Positions 8,288-15,938 of a stretch of DNA of 64,000 bases are shown here, piece after piece. The stretch covers positions 67,573 through 131,572 of the forward strand of contig NZ_LMOB01000002.1 in assembly GCF_001423185.1 (NCBI RefSeq), given 5' to 3'. Numbering within the stretch: position 1 is the first letter of the stretch; each line of letters starts with the position of its first letter. The notes below the pieces were generated by a model that saw only the letters and a list, made by a program, of their open reading frames with translations, did no database searches and was not told the DNA's origin. The translations under genes and the position numbers were made by a program. The stretch comes from Plantibacter sp. Leaf314. GTDB taxonomy: Bacteria > Actinomycetota > Actinomycetes > Actinomycetales > Microbacteriaceae.

Positions 8288-9370
8288 TCAGGTGACGGGC
8301 GGGGTTCCGCCGGGCCCGGCCGCCCGGCGGTTCCGCCGGTCGAGTCCCCAGGACGCCACCAGCAGCACCATGGCGACGGCAGCCCCGATGAGGGTGTCGA
8401 GGACCCGCTCCCCCACCACCGCGAGGACCGGCGACCGTGACGAGGACGTGCTGATGACGAGGACGAGCGGCGTGATGAACACGAGCGCCAGGGCGTAATG
8501 CCGGATCACCACGAGCTCGATGGTGAACTGCAGCGCCGCCAACACCAGGGCGAGCACGTAGCCGTGCGGTTCGAGTGAGGCGACGAGCAGGAAGACCCCG
8601 GCGCCGACCAGGGTCCCGAGCACCCGGTGGACGCCGCGGGTCGCGCTCAGGGTGCGGGAATGTCCGACACTCAGGATGGCGACGGCGGAACCCGCGATCC
8701 AGTACCCGTGCCCGAGGCCGAGCAGGTATCCGAGGAGCGCGCTGCACGCCAGGGCCACGGTCAACCGGACGGCGACCCTGCGGTCCGACGGGCTGAGGCG
8801 GTACTCCGGGAACAGGACCCGCATCGGGGTCGGCTTCCCGGCGGCCCGGCGGACGCCCGGCACGAGGAGCGGTACCACGACGACGAGGATGGCGAAGAGC
8901 GATCCGGCGGCCACGAGGGTGATCACGAGTCGCCCGTCGATCCCGGCACCGCCGATCGCCGTCGGTGCGCTCAGATGCCCGGCGATGCCGAACACCAGGA
9001 TGAAGAACAGCGCCCCCGGCGGGCCGAGCACGATCCCCTGGACGAGCCAGACCGCGGCCGCCCCGACGACGAGCAACCCGAGCGCGGTCAGCGGACGGGA
9101 GCCGGACAGCGAGACGCCGAGCGCCGAGGCGAGGACGAGCGCGACACCGATGAGTGGCAGCACCCGGAGGCGGTCGCGTCGACTGAGGGGGACGCAGTAC
9201 AGCGCCGTGAACGCGCCGAGCCCGGCGAGCAGCCCGAGCGAGGTCGCGCCGGCGGCCGTGGCGACGGCGACCGGGACGGCCATCGAGATCGCGGCCGTCA
9301 GGGCGGCCGGCCATCGCTTGGGTGACGGCGCGAAGGAGATGAGGGAGGTCTTCAGACCACGTTCGGCCAT
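8288..9370 (-). CDS. FUSC family integral membrane protein
   Basis: A 360-residue inner-membrane protein with about ten hydrophobic segments arranged as two repeats of roughly five helices. A central polar stretch (about 180-205, RRAAGKPTPMRVLFPEYRLSPSDRR) separates the halves. The second half (VAVRLTVALACSALLGYLLGLGHGYWI) has the typical FUSC/aromatic acid exporter signature, where a Tyr-Trp-containing turn follows the first helix. Such proteins export aromatic acids or other small organics. ATG at 9370 with a GGAGG-rich leader. It is divergent from the acyltransferase gene; both have TANNNT-type -10 boxes in the gap. Substrate unknown; no pump partner genes are adjacent. Confidence 0.7.
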   Translation of the reverse strand: MAERGLKTSLISFAPSPKRWPAALTAAISMAVPVAVATAAGATSLGLLAGLGAFTALYCVPLSRRDRLRVLPLIGVALVLASALGVSLSGSRPLTALGLLVVGAAAVWLVQGIVLGPPGALFFILVFGIAGHLSAPTAIGGAGIDGRLVITLVAAGSLFAILVVVVPLLVPGVRRAAGKPTPMRVLFPEYRLSPSDRRVAVRLTVALACSALLGYLLGLGHGYWIAGSAVAILSVGHSRTLSATRGVHRVLGTLVGAGVFLLVASLEPHGYVLALVLAALQFTIELVVIRHYALALVFITPLVLVISTSSSRSPVLAVVGERVLDTLIGAAVAMVLLVASWGLDRRNRRAAGPGGTPPVT

Positions 9371-9488
9371 CTCGTCCTCCCCTCCGCGTGCAACCCTGCA
9401 ACGCTACGCCATTCAGCGGCAGCTCGCGGAGCCCGGCCGTGGCGCGAGCAGCCTCCGGCTACGCTGGAGCGGACCCCAGGAGGTGACG

Positions 9489-10601
9489 TTGACGCATCCC
9501 GCGCCGGCAGCCGCTCGCCCGAAGCGACGCGTCCCGTTCTGGGACAACGCCCGCTTCGCCTGCATCACGCTCGTGGTGATGGGCCACGCGGTCCAGCGGC
9601 TGACCTCCGAGTCCGACCCCGCACTCGTCGTCTACTTGTTCCTGTACGCCTTCCACATGCCGGCGTTCGCGATCGTCAGCGGGTACTTCTCGAAGTCCTC
9701 CCCTCCCGGGCGTCGGCAGATGCGTCGGGTGATCACGGACATCCTGCTGCCGTACCTCATCATGGAGGGCGTCTGGTCACTCGTGCAGTTCCTCGTCGAG
9801 GGCAAGCGCGCGTTCAACCCGACGCAGCCGTCCTGGACGCTGTGGTTCCTCCTCGCGCTCGGCATCTTCCGGCTCGTCCTGCCGTACCTGGCACTCCTCC
9901 GGTGGCCGCTGCTGTGGAGCGTCCTCATCTCGATCGGCGTCGGGTACCTCGACAACGTCGACAGCACGTTCTCGCTGTCCCGAGCGCTCGGGATCCTGCC
10001 GTTCTTCGTGCTCGGCTGGCAGGTCAACCGGTGGCGACTCGTGGACCGCTGGCACCTCGTGCGCGCGAAGACGTGGTGGGTCCGCATCGTCGCCGCCGTC
10101 GTGCTCGTCGTCTGGGCCGTCGTCCTGGTCGTGGGCATCGACCTGTGGCGGCGCATCGACCTCCGCTACTGGTTCTTCTACGACCGGGGCTACACCGCGC
10201 TCGGGAACGAGGACGGCACGGGCGGCCTGGTCCGACTCGCGGCGATCCTGCTCGCCGTGGTCCTCACCGCCGCGTTCTTCGTGCTCGTCCCCCGCCGCCA
10301 TGCGTGGATCACGCGGTACGGCCAGTCGACGATGTACGTCTATCTCCTGCACTCCTTCGTGCTCTACCCGCTCCGCGAATCGGGCGTCCTCAAGGACACC
10401 GTCAACCCCGAGCTCGTCCTCGTCGGCCTCCTGGTGCTGTCGGTCGTGATCGTGATCGTGCTGTCCAGTGCGCCGGTCAGACGGATCACCCGCCCCCTCA
10501 TCGAACCCCGGGCGGCCTGGATCTTCAGTCGGAAGCGGGCGTTCGACCCGGAGCCCCCTCGGAGCGACCCGACCGGGTCCCGCCGCGACGTCACGAGGTG
10601 A
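9489..10601 (+). CDS. Acyltransferase 3 family membrane protein
   Basis: A 370-residue polytopic O-acyltransferase-like protein (OafA/Acyltransf_3 type, similar to YcfT/OpgC-like proteins). The N-terminal PFWDNARFACITLVVMGHAV, with the conserved His after the first helix, is the family signature. About ten membrane helices follow, and a Tyr-Leu-Leu-His segment (TMYVYLLHSFVLYPL, about residue 285) lies near the C-terminus. The start is taken as TTG at 9489, because AGGAGG at 9478-9483 is five bases upstream; GTG at 9483 would overlap its own ribosome site. A -10 box TACGCT lies at 9460. It probably modifies a cell-surface glycan or lipid. It ends in an 11-bp tail-to-tail overlap with the next gene. 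Confidence 0.75.
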   Translation: MTHPAPAAARPKRRVPFWDNARFACITLVVMGHAVQRLTSESDPALVVYLFLYAFHMPAFAIVSGYFSKSSPPGRRQMRRVITDILLPYLIMEGVWSLVQFLVEGKRAFNPTQPSWTLWFLLALGIFRLVLPYLALLRWPLLWSVLISIGVGYLDNVDSTFSLSRALGILPFFVLGWQVNRWRLVDRWHLVRAKTWWVRIVAAVVLVVWAVVLVVGIDLWRRIDLRYWFFYDRGYTALGNEDGTGGLVRLAAILLAVVLTAAFFVLVPRRHAWITRYGQSTMYVYLLHSFVLYPLRESGVLKDTVNPELVLVGLLVLSVVIVIVLSSAPVRRITRPLIEPRAAWIFSRKRAFDPEPPRSDPTGSRRDVTR

Positions 10602-11511
10602 CGAGGACGACCTTCCCGCGGACGTGACCGTCGATGAGATGGCGGTAGGCGTCGACGACCCGTTCGAGCGGCCACACGCTGTCGATCGGGAGCACGATCT
10701 CCCCCTCCGCGATCCACCGCCCCAGCTGCGCGAGCTCCGTCTGCGTCGCCGCTTGCCCGCCGACGCCGCCGAAGCCGTGTTCGGCGGCGAAGGGGCGGTC
10801 GGCGATGGTGTTCACCCGCTCCGGAGCGACACCGAGGTCGCGCGCGAGCTCGAGGGTCGGCCGTCCGTGGGTGTCGATGACGGCGGTGATCCCGCCGGGT
10901 GCGGCCTCGAGGACGCGCTCGCGGAGACCGTCGCCGTACTGGACGGGGATGATGCCGAGACCGTGGAGGAACTCCTGGTTGGCCGCACCGGCGGTGCCGA
11001 GCACGACCGCACCGCGCCGGCGGGCGAGCTGCGCCGCGAGCACGCCGACCCCGCCGGCCGCCGCGCTCACGAGCACGGTGTCCGACCGCTGGACGCCGAC
11101 GGCGTCGACCGACGCGATCGCCGCCCGTCCGGCGATGTCGAGCGCGCCGGCCTGCTCGATGGTGAGCCCGTCGGGCACGTGGTGGAGGATGCCGGCCGGG
11201 GCGATGAGGAAGTCCGCCTGCGCGTGGAACCGGTGTCCGCCGTACACGTGGTCACCCGTCGCGAACCCCTGCACGCCGCTCCCGAGGCCGTCCACCACGC
11301 CGGCGAAGTCGTTGCCGTTCCCGCTCGGGACGTCCCGGCCGAATGAGGCGAGGGCTTCAGGTGATGCCGCGAGCTTGTGGTCGACGGGGTTGAGGCCTGC
11401 GACGAGCACACGGACGCGGACCTCGTCGTGACCGGGCACCGGGATGTCGCCCTCGACGAGGTGGAACACCTCGGGGCCTCCGAACCGGTCGAATCGCACG
11501 AACCTCGCCAT
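10591..11511 (-). CDS. NADPH-dependent quinone oxidoreductase, MDR superfamily
   Basis: A 306-residue zinc-free medium-chain dehydrogenase/reductase. The N-terminal GroES-like fold starts MARFVRFDRFGGPEVFHLVE, as in NADPH:quinone reductases. The cofactor-binding Rossmann motif is VLVSAAAGGVGVLAAQLA (about 148-165). The zinc-binding cysteine cluster of true alcohol dehydrogenases is absent. The C-terminal VWPLERVVDAYRHLIDGHVRGKVVLV is the standard family ending. ATG at 11511, preceded by a GGAG-type site. Probable role: reduction of quinones or enones under oxidative or electrophile stress. It is a single gene and converges on the acyltransferase gene with an 11-bp overlap. Confidence 0.88.
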   Translation of the reverse strand: MARFVRFDRFGGPEVFHLVEGDIPVPGHDEVRVRVLVAGLNPVDHKLAASPEALASFGRDVPSGNGNDFAGVVDGLGSGVQGFATGDHVYGGHRFHAQADFLIAPAGILHHVPDGLTIEQAGALDIAGRAAIASVDAVGVQRSDTVLVSAAAGGVGVLAAQLARRRGAVVLGTAGAANQEFLHGLGIIPVQYGDGLRERVLEAAPGGITAVIDTHGRPTLELARDLGVAPERVNTIADRPFAAEHGFGGVGGQAATQTELAQLGRWIAEGEIVLPIDSVWPLERVVDAYRHLIDGHVRGKVVLVTS

Positions 11512-11628
11512 GATGTCTCCTTCGCAGGCCTCCGCCGACCTCCATGCTCACACGCTTCCCGGGTGACGACCACCCCGGCCACTCGGGACGTCACGCGCCG
11601 TTCACCCGGCCGAGCGAGAATCGCGGAC

Positions 11629-12414
11629 ATGGGATGGGTCGATGCGGTGCAGACGGCGATCACGGCGTGGTTGCTCGAGATCGCCGCGTCGGGCTGGGTG
11701 TTCCCGGCGCTGTACCTGCTCACCGTCGCCGACGCCTTCCTCGTCATCCTGCCGAGCGAGACCGCGGTCACCGCGCTCGGCGCGATCTCGGCGTCGAGCG
11801 GCTCGCCGGACCTCGCTCTCCTCGTCGGTGTGGCCTGGGCGGGGGCCGTGACCGGCGACGTGTCCTGCTACCTCCTCGGACGACGGATCGGGACCACGCG
11901 GTTCGCCTGGATGCGGCGTCCACGGGTCGCCGGTGCCATCGCCCGTGCGGGCGTCGCGCTCGAGCGCCGCGCCGCCGCAGCCATCCTCACCGCGCGCTAC
12001 ATCCCCTTCGCGCGCATCGCGGTCAACCTCGTCGCGGGGGCGAGCGGGCTCCGTCCCCGTCGGTACCTCCCGATCACCGTCCTCGCGGGGCTCGCCTGGG
12101 CGCTGTGGAACGTCGGCGTCGGAGCCGTCGTCGGTCGCTTCCTCCCGGACCAGCCGGTGCTGGCGACCGCCGTCTCGATCGTCGTCGCCGTCGGCCTCGG
12201 TGTGGCCGTCGATCGGATCAGTGCAGCCTTGGCTGCTAGACGGCGACGAGCGCGAGCCTCACTCGACGAGTTCGCCCCGAGCCTTCTTGCCGACGATGGA
12301 GTGCCGGCGGCTGTAGGCGAAGTAGATGATGAAGCCGAGCGCCAGCCAGACGAGGAACCGCACCCAGGTGAGCGTCGTCAGGTTGAGCATGAGCCAGACG
12401 CAGAGCACCGCTGA
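11629..12414 (+). CDS. DedA/SNARE-associated family membrane protein
   Basis: The DedA part covers about residues 1-200: a membrane entry helix (WVFPALYLLTVADAFLVILPSETAV with the conserved Pro-Ser-Glu), GxxxGD (VTGDVSCYLLGRRIG), and the arginine-containing RYIPFARIAVNLVAGASGL motif. Such proteins are flippases or scramblases important for envelope homeostasis. ATG at 11629 lies seven bases after GAGAAT, so translation is probably leaderless. The frame has no stop until 12414, which gives a 261-residue protein whose last about 55 charged residues are read antisense to the end of the APC permease gene. That tail looks non-native; a stop codon in another frame lies near 12237. Confidence 0.75.
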   Translation: MGWVDAVQTAITAWLLEIAASGWVFPALYLLTVADAFLVILPSETAVTALGAISASSGSPDLALLVGVAWAGAVTGDVSCYLLGRRIGTTRFAWMRRPRVAGAIARAGVALERRAAAAILTARYIPFARIAVNLVAGASGLRPRRYLPITVLAGLAWALWNVGVGAVVGRFLPDQPVLATAVSIVVAVGLGVAVDRISAALAARRRRARASLDEFAPSLLADDGVPAAVGEVDDEAERQPDEEPHPGERRQVEHEPDAEHR

Positions 12415-13746
12415 GAGGATCGGCAGGAACGGCGACCACGGGACACGGAACGCGCGCGGCAGCTTCGGGTACTTCTTCCGGAGCACGATGACCGCGATGC
12501 TGACGAGCACGAAGGCGGAGAGGGTTCCGATGTTGATCATCTCCTCCAGCACGCCGACGTCGGTGAGCCCGGCGATCAACGCGACCAGGGCACCGACGAT
12601 GAGCTGCACCCGCACGGGCGTCTTGCGCTTCTCGGAGGTGACGCTGAGGGATCGGGGCAGCAGGCCGTCGCGGCTCATGGCGAAGACCACGCGGGCGAGC
12701 CCGAGCAGCAGCACCATGATGACCGTCGTGAGGCCGGCGAGGATGCCGATCGAGATGACCTGGGCGGCCCAGTCGGCGCCGACCGCGATGAAGGCGGTCG
12801 CGAGCGACGGGTCCTCCGCCTCGGCGAGGGTCGTGTAGGGCACCATGCCGGTGAGGACGAGGCTGACGCCGACGTACAGGACGGTGACGATCGCGAGGCC
12901 GCCGAAGATCCCGCGGGGCAGGTTGCGCTGCGGGTTCTTGACCTCTTCCGCGCTCGTCGCCACGACGTCGAAGCCGATGAAGGCGAAGAACACGAGCGAC
13001 GCTCCCGCGAGGAGACCGAAGACCCCGTACTGCGCGGGTGCCGCGCCCGTCATGAAGGAGAACAGCGACTGCGACCAGGTGTCGGACGCCCCCCCCTTCG
13101 TCGGGACCTCGGCGGGGATGAACGGCGTGTAGTTCGCCGCCTTCACGTAGAACGCGCCGACCACGATGACGAAGATGACGATCGCGACCTTGATGATCGT
13201 GAAGACGCTCGCGACGCGGGAGGACAGCTTCGTGCCGAGGACGAGCAGGGTGGTGAAGATCGCGACGATGACGAACGCGCCCCAGCTCACCTTGAGCCCG
13301 AAGACGTCGAGCTCGCTCGGGACGTCCCAGCCCCAGAGGAGGAACACGTTGCTCAGGTAGATGCCCCAGTACTTGGCGATGACCGCCGCGGCGGTGAGCA
13401 TCTCGAGGATGAGGTCCCAGCCGATGATCCAGGCGAGGAGCTCACCGAGCGTGGCGTAGGTGAAGGTGTAGGCAGAACCGGCGACGGGCACCGTCGAGGC
13501 GAACTCGGCGTAACACATGATGGCCAGCGCGCAGGTGACGGCCGCGAGGATGAAGGCGAGCGACACCGAGGGGCCGGCGTAGTTGCCGGCGGCCTTGGCC
13601 CCGACGGAGAAGATCCCGGCGCCGACGGCGACCGCGACCCCCATGATCATGAGGTCCCAGGTGCCGAGCGTGCGCTTCAGACTGCGCCCTTCGATCCCCG
13701 AGTCCGCGAGGGAGTCCTCGATGCTCTTCGTCCGCCAGATGCTCAT
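12259..13746 (-). CDS. Amino acid permease, APC family (cationic amino acid type)
   Basis: A 495-residue transporter with 12-14 hydrophobic segments. MSIWRTKSIEDSLADSGIEGRSLKRTLGTWDL followed by a Gly-rich first helix (MGVAVAVGAGIFSVG) is the signature of the YfnA/CAT branch of the APC superfamily. Other family features are FAFIGFDVVATSAEEVKNPQRNLPRGI (about 265-290) and the GLARVVFAMSRDGLLP segment. The start at 13746 has AAGGAGC upstream; longer in-frame sequence upstream is low-complexity and unsupported. Its last 156 bp overlap the convergent DedA reading frame. Likely substrate: a neutral or cationic amino acid, by proton or exchange coupling. Single-gene unit. Confidence 0.9.
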   Translation of the reverse strand: MSIWRTKSIEDSLADSGIEGRSLKRTLGTWDLMIMGVAVAVGAGIFSVGAKAAGNYAGPSVSLAFILAAVTCALAIMCYAEFASTVPVAGSAYTFTYATLGELLAWIIGWDLILEMLTAAAVIAKYWGIYLSNVFLLWGWDVPSELDVFGLKVSWGAFVIVAIFTTLLVLGTKLSSRVASVFTIIKVAIVIFVIVVGAFYVKAANYTPFIPAEVPTKGGASDTWSQSLFSFMTGAAPAQYGVFGLLAGASLVFFAFIGFDVVATSAEEVKNPQRNLPRGIFGGLAIVTVLYVGVSLVLTGMVPYTTLAEAEDPSLATAFIAVGADWAAQVISIGILAGLTTVIMVLLLGLARVVFAMSRDGLLPRSLSVTSEKRKTPVRVQLIVGALVALIAGLTDVGVLEEMINIGTLSAFVLVSIAVIVLRKKYPKLPRAFRVPWSPFLPILSAVLCVWLMLNLTTLTWVRFLVWLALGFIIYFAYSRRHSIVGKKARGELVE

Positions 13747-13895
13747 GGTGCTCCTTGCCGTGGTGCGGTGCTGCCGTGGCCTCGCGCGAAGCCGACTCTC
13801 GACCTTGCCAGATGAGCGGCCCGGGGTCGAGTCGGAAGTGGGATTTCCTCCAGGTGACGGCTCCCCGGCGGACACGAACGGGCGGTGACACACGA

Positions 13896-13927
13896 ACGGG
13901 CCGCCATCCGAATGGATGACGGCCCGT
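13896..13927. terminator. Intrinsic terminator of rpsO
   Basis: ACGGGCCGCCATCC and GGATGACGGCCCGT form a 14-bp stem with one mismatch and loop GAAT. It lies about 85 bases beyond the rpsO stop and upstream of the APC permease promoter. Confidence 0.7.
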
Positions 13928-13952
13928 CACGAAGAAGCTCGCGGTGTCAGCG

Positions 13953-13974
13953 CCCTTCGACAGGCTCAGGGACC
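13953..13974. repeat. Dispersed intergenic repeat (CTTCGACAGGCTCAG type)
   Basis: A 22-bp element running from CCCTTCGACAG to GCTCAGGGACC. The same 22 bp occur in reverse orientation at 60210-60231, and partial copies flank that site. Elements of this kind (variants of CTTCGAC-A/G-GCTCAGGG) are, from memory, widespread intergenic repeats in actinobacterial genomes. Confidence 0.7.
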
Positions 13975-14010
13975 GGGGTCCCGATGCGCTGGAAGGGGTA
14001 GAGGTGCTGC

Positions 14011-14280
14011 CTAGCGGCGGAGTCCGAGGCGCTCGATCAGCGAGCGGTAACGCTCGATGTCGACGGCCTGGAGGTAGCCGAGGAGGCGGCGACGCTGTCC
14101 GACCAGGAGCAGCAGACCACGACGCGAGTGGTGGTCGTGCTTGTGCTCCTTGAGGTGCTCGGTGAGGTCCTTGATGCGGCGGGTCATGACCGCCACCTGG
14201 ACCTCGGGGGATCCGGTGTCACCTGGGTGGGTTGCGTACTCTTCGATGATCGCCTTCTTACGGTCTCCTTCAAGCGCCAT
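14011..14280 (-). CDS. rpsO: 30S ribosomal protein S15
   Basis: An 89-residue protein of exactly the usual S15 length. The family sequence is complete: [17 protein letters not shown] (about 20-36), [22 protein letters not shown] (about 40-61) and [28 protein letters not shown] at the end. It binds 16S rRNA helices 20-22 as an early 30S assembly protein. ATG at 14280 with a GAGGGG site. It has its own extended -10 promoter and terminator and is not next to pnp here. Its roughly 85-base leader contains a GCCGT-CGA-ACGGC hairpin; in other bacteria S15 represses its own translation through leader structures, so similar control is possible. Confidence 0.98.
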   Translation of the reverse strand: MALEGDRKKAIIEEYATHPGDTGSPEVQVAVMTRRIKDLTEHLKEHKHDHHSRRGLLLLVGQRRRLLGYLQAVDIERYRSLIERLGLRR

Positions 14281-14370
14281 AGTGGTGATCCCCTCTCTGT
14301 TCGTTGCGCGGTGCCCGTCGCCTGATGCGTGGGCTCTCTTGATCCGCGGCCGTTCGACGGCAACCTTGTG

Positions 14371-14376
14371 ATTCTA
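14371..14376 (-). promoter_or_regulatory. Extended -10 promoter of rpsO
   Basis: On the minus strand TGC-TAGAAT is an extended -10 element about 95 bases upstream of the rpsO ATG. It lies just beyond the stop of the preceding gene (14383), so rpsO has an independent promoter. Confidence 0.6.
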
Positions 14377-14382
14377 GCAGGT

Positions 14383-15168
14383 TCAGAGCGGCGGGGGTTC
14401 GCGATGGGTCGTCCGGCGCTTCGCGTTCAGCCGTTCCTCCGCCTCGACCGCGGTGGCGCGGCGTCGGCGGCGCAGGACGAGGATGAGGGCGAGCGCGATG
14501 AGGTCGAGGACGAGGAAGGCGACGAGCAGCCAGACCCACACCGGCGGACCGGCTCCGGCGGTCGGCGCAGGCTCACCGGCGGCGGCGGCCGCCTCGGCCG
14601 TGGTGGTGGAGTCGTAGACCAGGCGGACCGGATCACCGAGGGTGGCGCCACCGCCGTCGTTCGTGGACACGAGGGCCAGCGTGATGTCGTACTCCCCCGC
14701 ATCCGCACCGCGCAACCACTGGGTCATGTTGATCCTCGTGGACCACCCGCCGTCCGAGCCGACCTCGATCGGTTGCCCGTCGAAGCGGAACTCCGTCGCG
14801 CCGGTCTCCCCGGTCGCCTGCAGCTTGCACGCGTCGTCGTCAGACGTCGAGGCGCTGAAGCAGGGCTTGGCCGCGTCGTACAGGTCGATGGAACGCCAGT
14901 AGGACAGCACGACGTCGGCCCCCGGCTGGGCGGTCCCCGTGACGTCGAAGCCGCTCACCTGGTCGCCCTCGAGCGTGTAGTCCACCCGGTAGACGGTGTC
15001 GCCGTCGGCAGGGCTCTCGATGGTGCCAGCGGCCGCGGCGACCGCCGGGGTGGCGGCGAGCGGAGCCGCGACGAGGGCCGAGCCGAGCAACAGGGCCGCG
15101 ACGGCGACGCCGACCGCGCGCGGCGCGCGCCACAGGGTCCGACCGATCCGACGGGCTCCGGAGATCAC
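14383..15168 (-). CDS. Exported, membrane-anchored protein of unknown function
   Basis: About 261 residues. The N-terminus has an Arg-rich n-region (ARRIGRTLWRAPRAVG), a hydrophobic core (VAVAALLLGSALVAAPLAA) and AxA cleavage options (TPAVAAAAG), so it is a Sec signal peptide. The extracellular part (about 50-200) looks like a beta-rich domain (GFDVTGTAQPGADVVLSYW, GGWSTRINMTQWLRGADAGEYDITL), perhaps Ig-like, with two cysteines that could pair. An Ala/Pro spacer, one membrane helix (VWVWLLVAFLVLDLIALALILVL) and an Arg-rich cytosolic tail follow. Starts are uncertain: GTG 15168 with GGAGGGG upstream is used; TTG at 15225 is possible. I do not recognise a family. Confidence 0.65.
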   Translation of the reverse strand: MISGARRIGRTLWRAPRAVGVAVAALLLGSALVAAPLAATPAVAAAAGTIESPADGDTVYRVDYTLEGDQVSGFDVTGTAQPGADVVLSYWRSIDLYDAAKPCFSASTSDDDACKLQATGETGATEFRFDGQPIEVGSDGGWSTRINMTQWLRGADAGEYDITLALVSTNDGGGATLGDPVRLVYDSTTTAEAAAAAGEPAPTAGAGPPVWVWLLVAFLVLDLIALALILVLRRRRRATAVEAEERLNAKRRTTHREPPPL

Positions 15169-15251
15169 CTGGCCACCATCCCCTCCGGCACCGCCGGACG
15201 GCGACGCTCCCCACCAGTATCCCAAAGACGTCGGTCCACCACCTGGGAACG

Positions 15252-15290
15252 ACGCGGGCGGAGGCCGGGTGGTCCGGCCTCCGCCCGCGT
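15252..15290. terminator. Intrinsic terminator of FMN reductase operon
   Basis: A perfect 17-bp stem (starting ACGCGGGCGG, ending CCGCCCGCGT) with loop GTGGT lies 19 bases past the stop of the FMN reductase gene. It ends the LLM monooxygenase/FMN reductase operon. Confidence 0.85.
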
Positions 15291-15308
15291 CAGGCCGTTC
15301 CGAGGCGC

Positions 15309-15938
15309 TCAGGCGCCGAGGCCTCCGAGCAGTTCGGAGAACGGGCGACCGAGGGCGAACTGGTCGTCGCGCCCGCCCGAACGGTCCGACGCCGCGACGA
15401 GGGCACGGAGCTCGCCCGCCGCCCGTTCGATCCGCTCCGGCAGCGCGCTCACGTGCGCCTCGCCGGAGCCCCAGTCCTCGGACGCCGCGAAGACGGCCGT
15501 CGGGACCGTGACGGCACGCAGGTAGGCGAACAGGGGCCGGACCGCGTATTCGAGCGCCAGCGAGTGCCTGGCCGACCCTCCGGTCGCGCCGAGGAGGACG
15601 GGCACCCCGGTCAGTGCCGTCGGTTCGACGATGTCGAAGAACGACTTGAACAGGCCCGAGTAGCTCGACGAGAAGATCGGCGTCACCGCGATCACGCCGT
15701 CCGCGCCGGTCATCGCTTCGACGGCCGCCGAGAGCCTGGGGCTCGGGAACCCCGTGAGGAGGTTGTTCGTGATGTCCTGCGCGAGGTCGCGCAGCTCGAT
15801 CGACGTCGTCTCGACCGTGTGGCCGTCACGCTCGAGCTGTGCGACGGTGGCGTCGCGGAGCCGGTCCGCGAGCAGTCGGGTGGACGACGGCTGACTCAGG
15901 CCGGCGGAGACGACCGCGAGCGTGCGCGCGCCCGTCAT
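15309..15938 (-). CDS. NADPH-dependent FMN reductase (flavin partner of LLM monooxygenase)
   Basis: A 209-residue flavodoxin-fold reductase. It opens with TLAVVSAGLSQPSSTRLLADRL, the phosphate-binding loop of the SsuE/MsuE group, and contains TPIFSSSYSGLFKSFFDIVEP (about 86-106), the flavin-binding segment. It supplies reduced FMN to a two-component monooxygenase. Its ATG overlaps the stop of the upstream LLM gene as ATGA, so the two are translationally coupled; this pairing is the best clue to function. The same pairing is found in corynebacteria and relatives (CE1758/CE1759 type, from memory). The substrate of the pair is not predictable here. Confidence 0.85.
   Translation of the reverse strand: MTGARTLAVVSAGLSQPSSTRLLADRLRDATVAQLERDGHTVETTSIELRDLAQDITNNLLTGFPSPRLSAAVEAMTGADGVIAVTPIFSSSYSGLFKSFFDIVEPTALTGVPVLLGATGGSARHSLALEYAVRPLFAYLRAVTVPTAVFAASEDWGSGEAHVSALPERIERAAGELRALVAASDRSGGRDDQFALGRPFSELLGGLGA

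Noticed and set aside
8652..9488. N-terminal extension of the acyltransferase frame back to 8652
   Set aside because: It would overlap the FUSC gene by about 700 bp, and the extension is low-complexity; AGGAGG at 9478 marks the real start.
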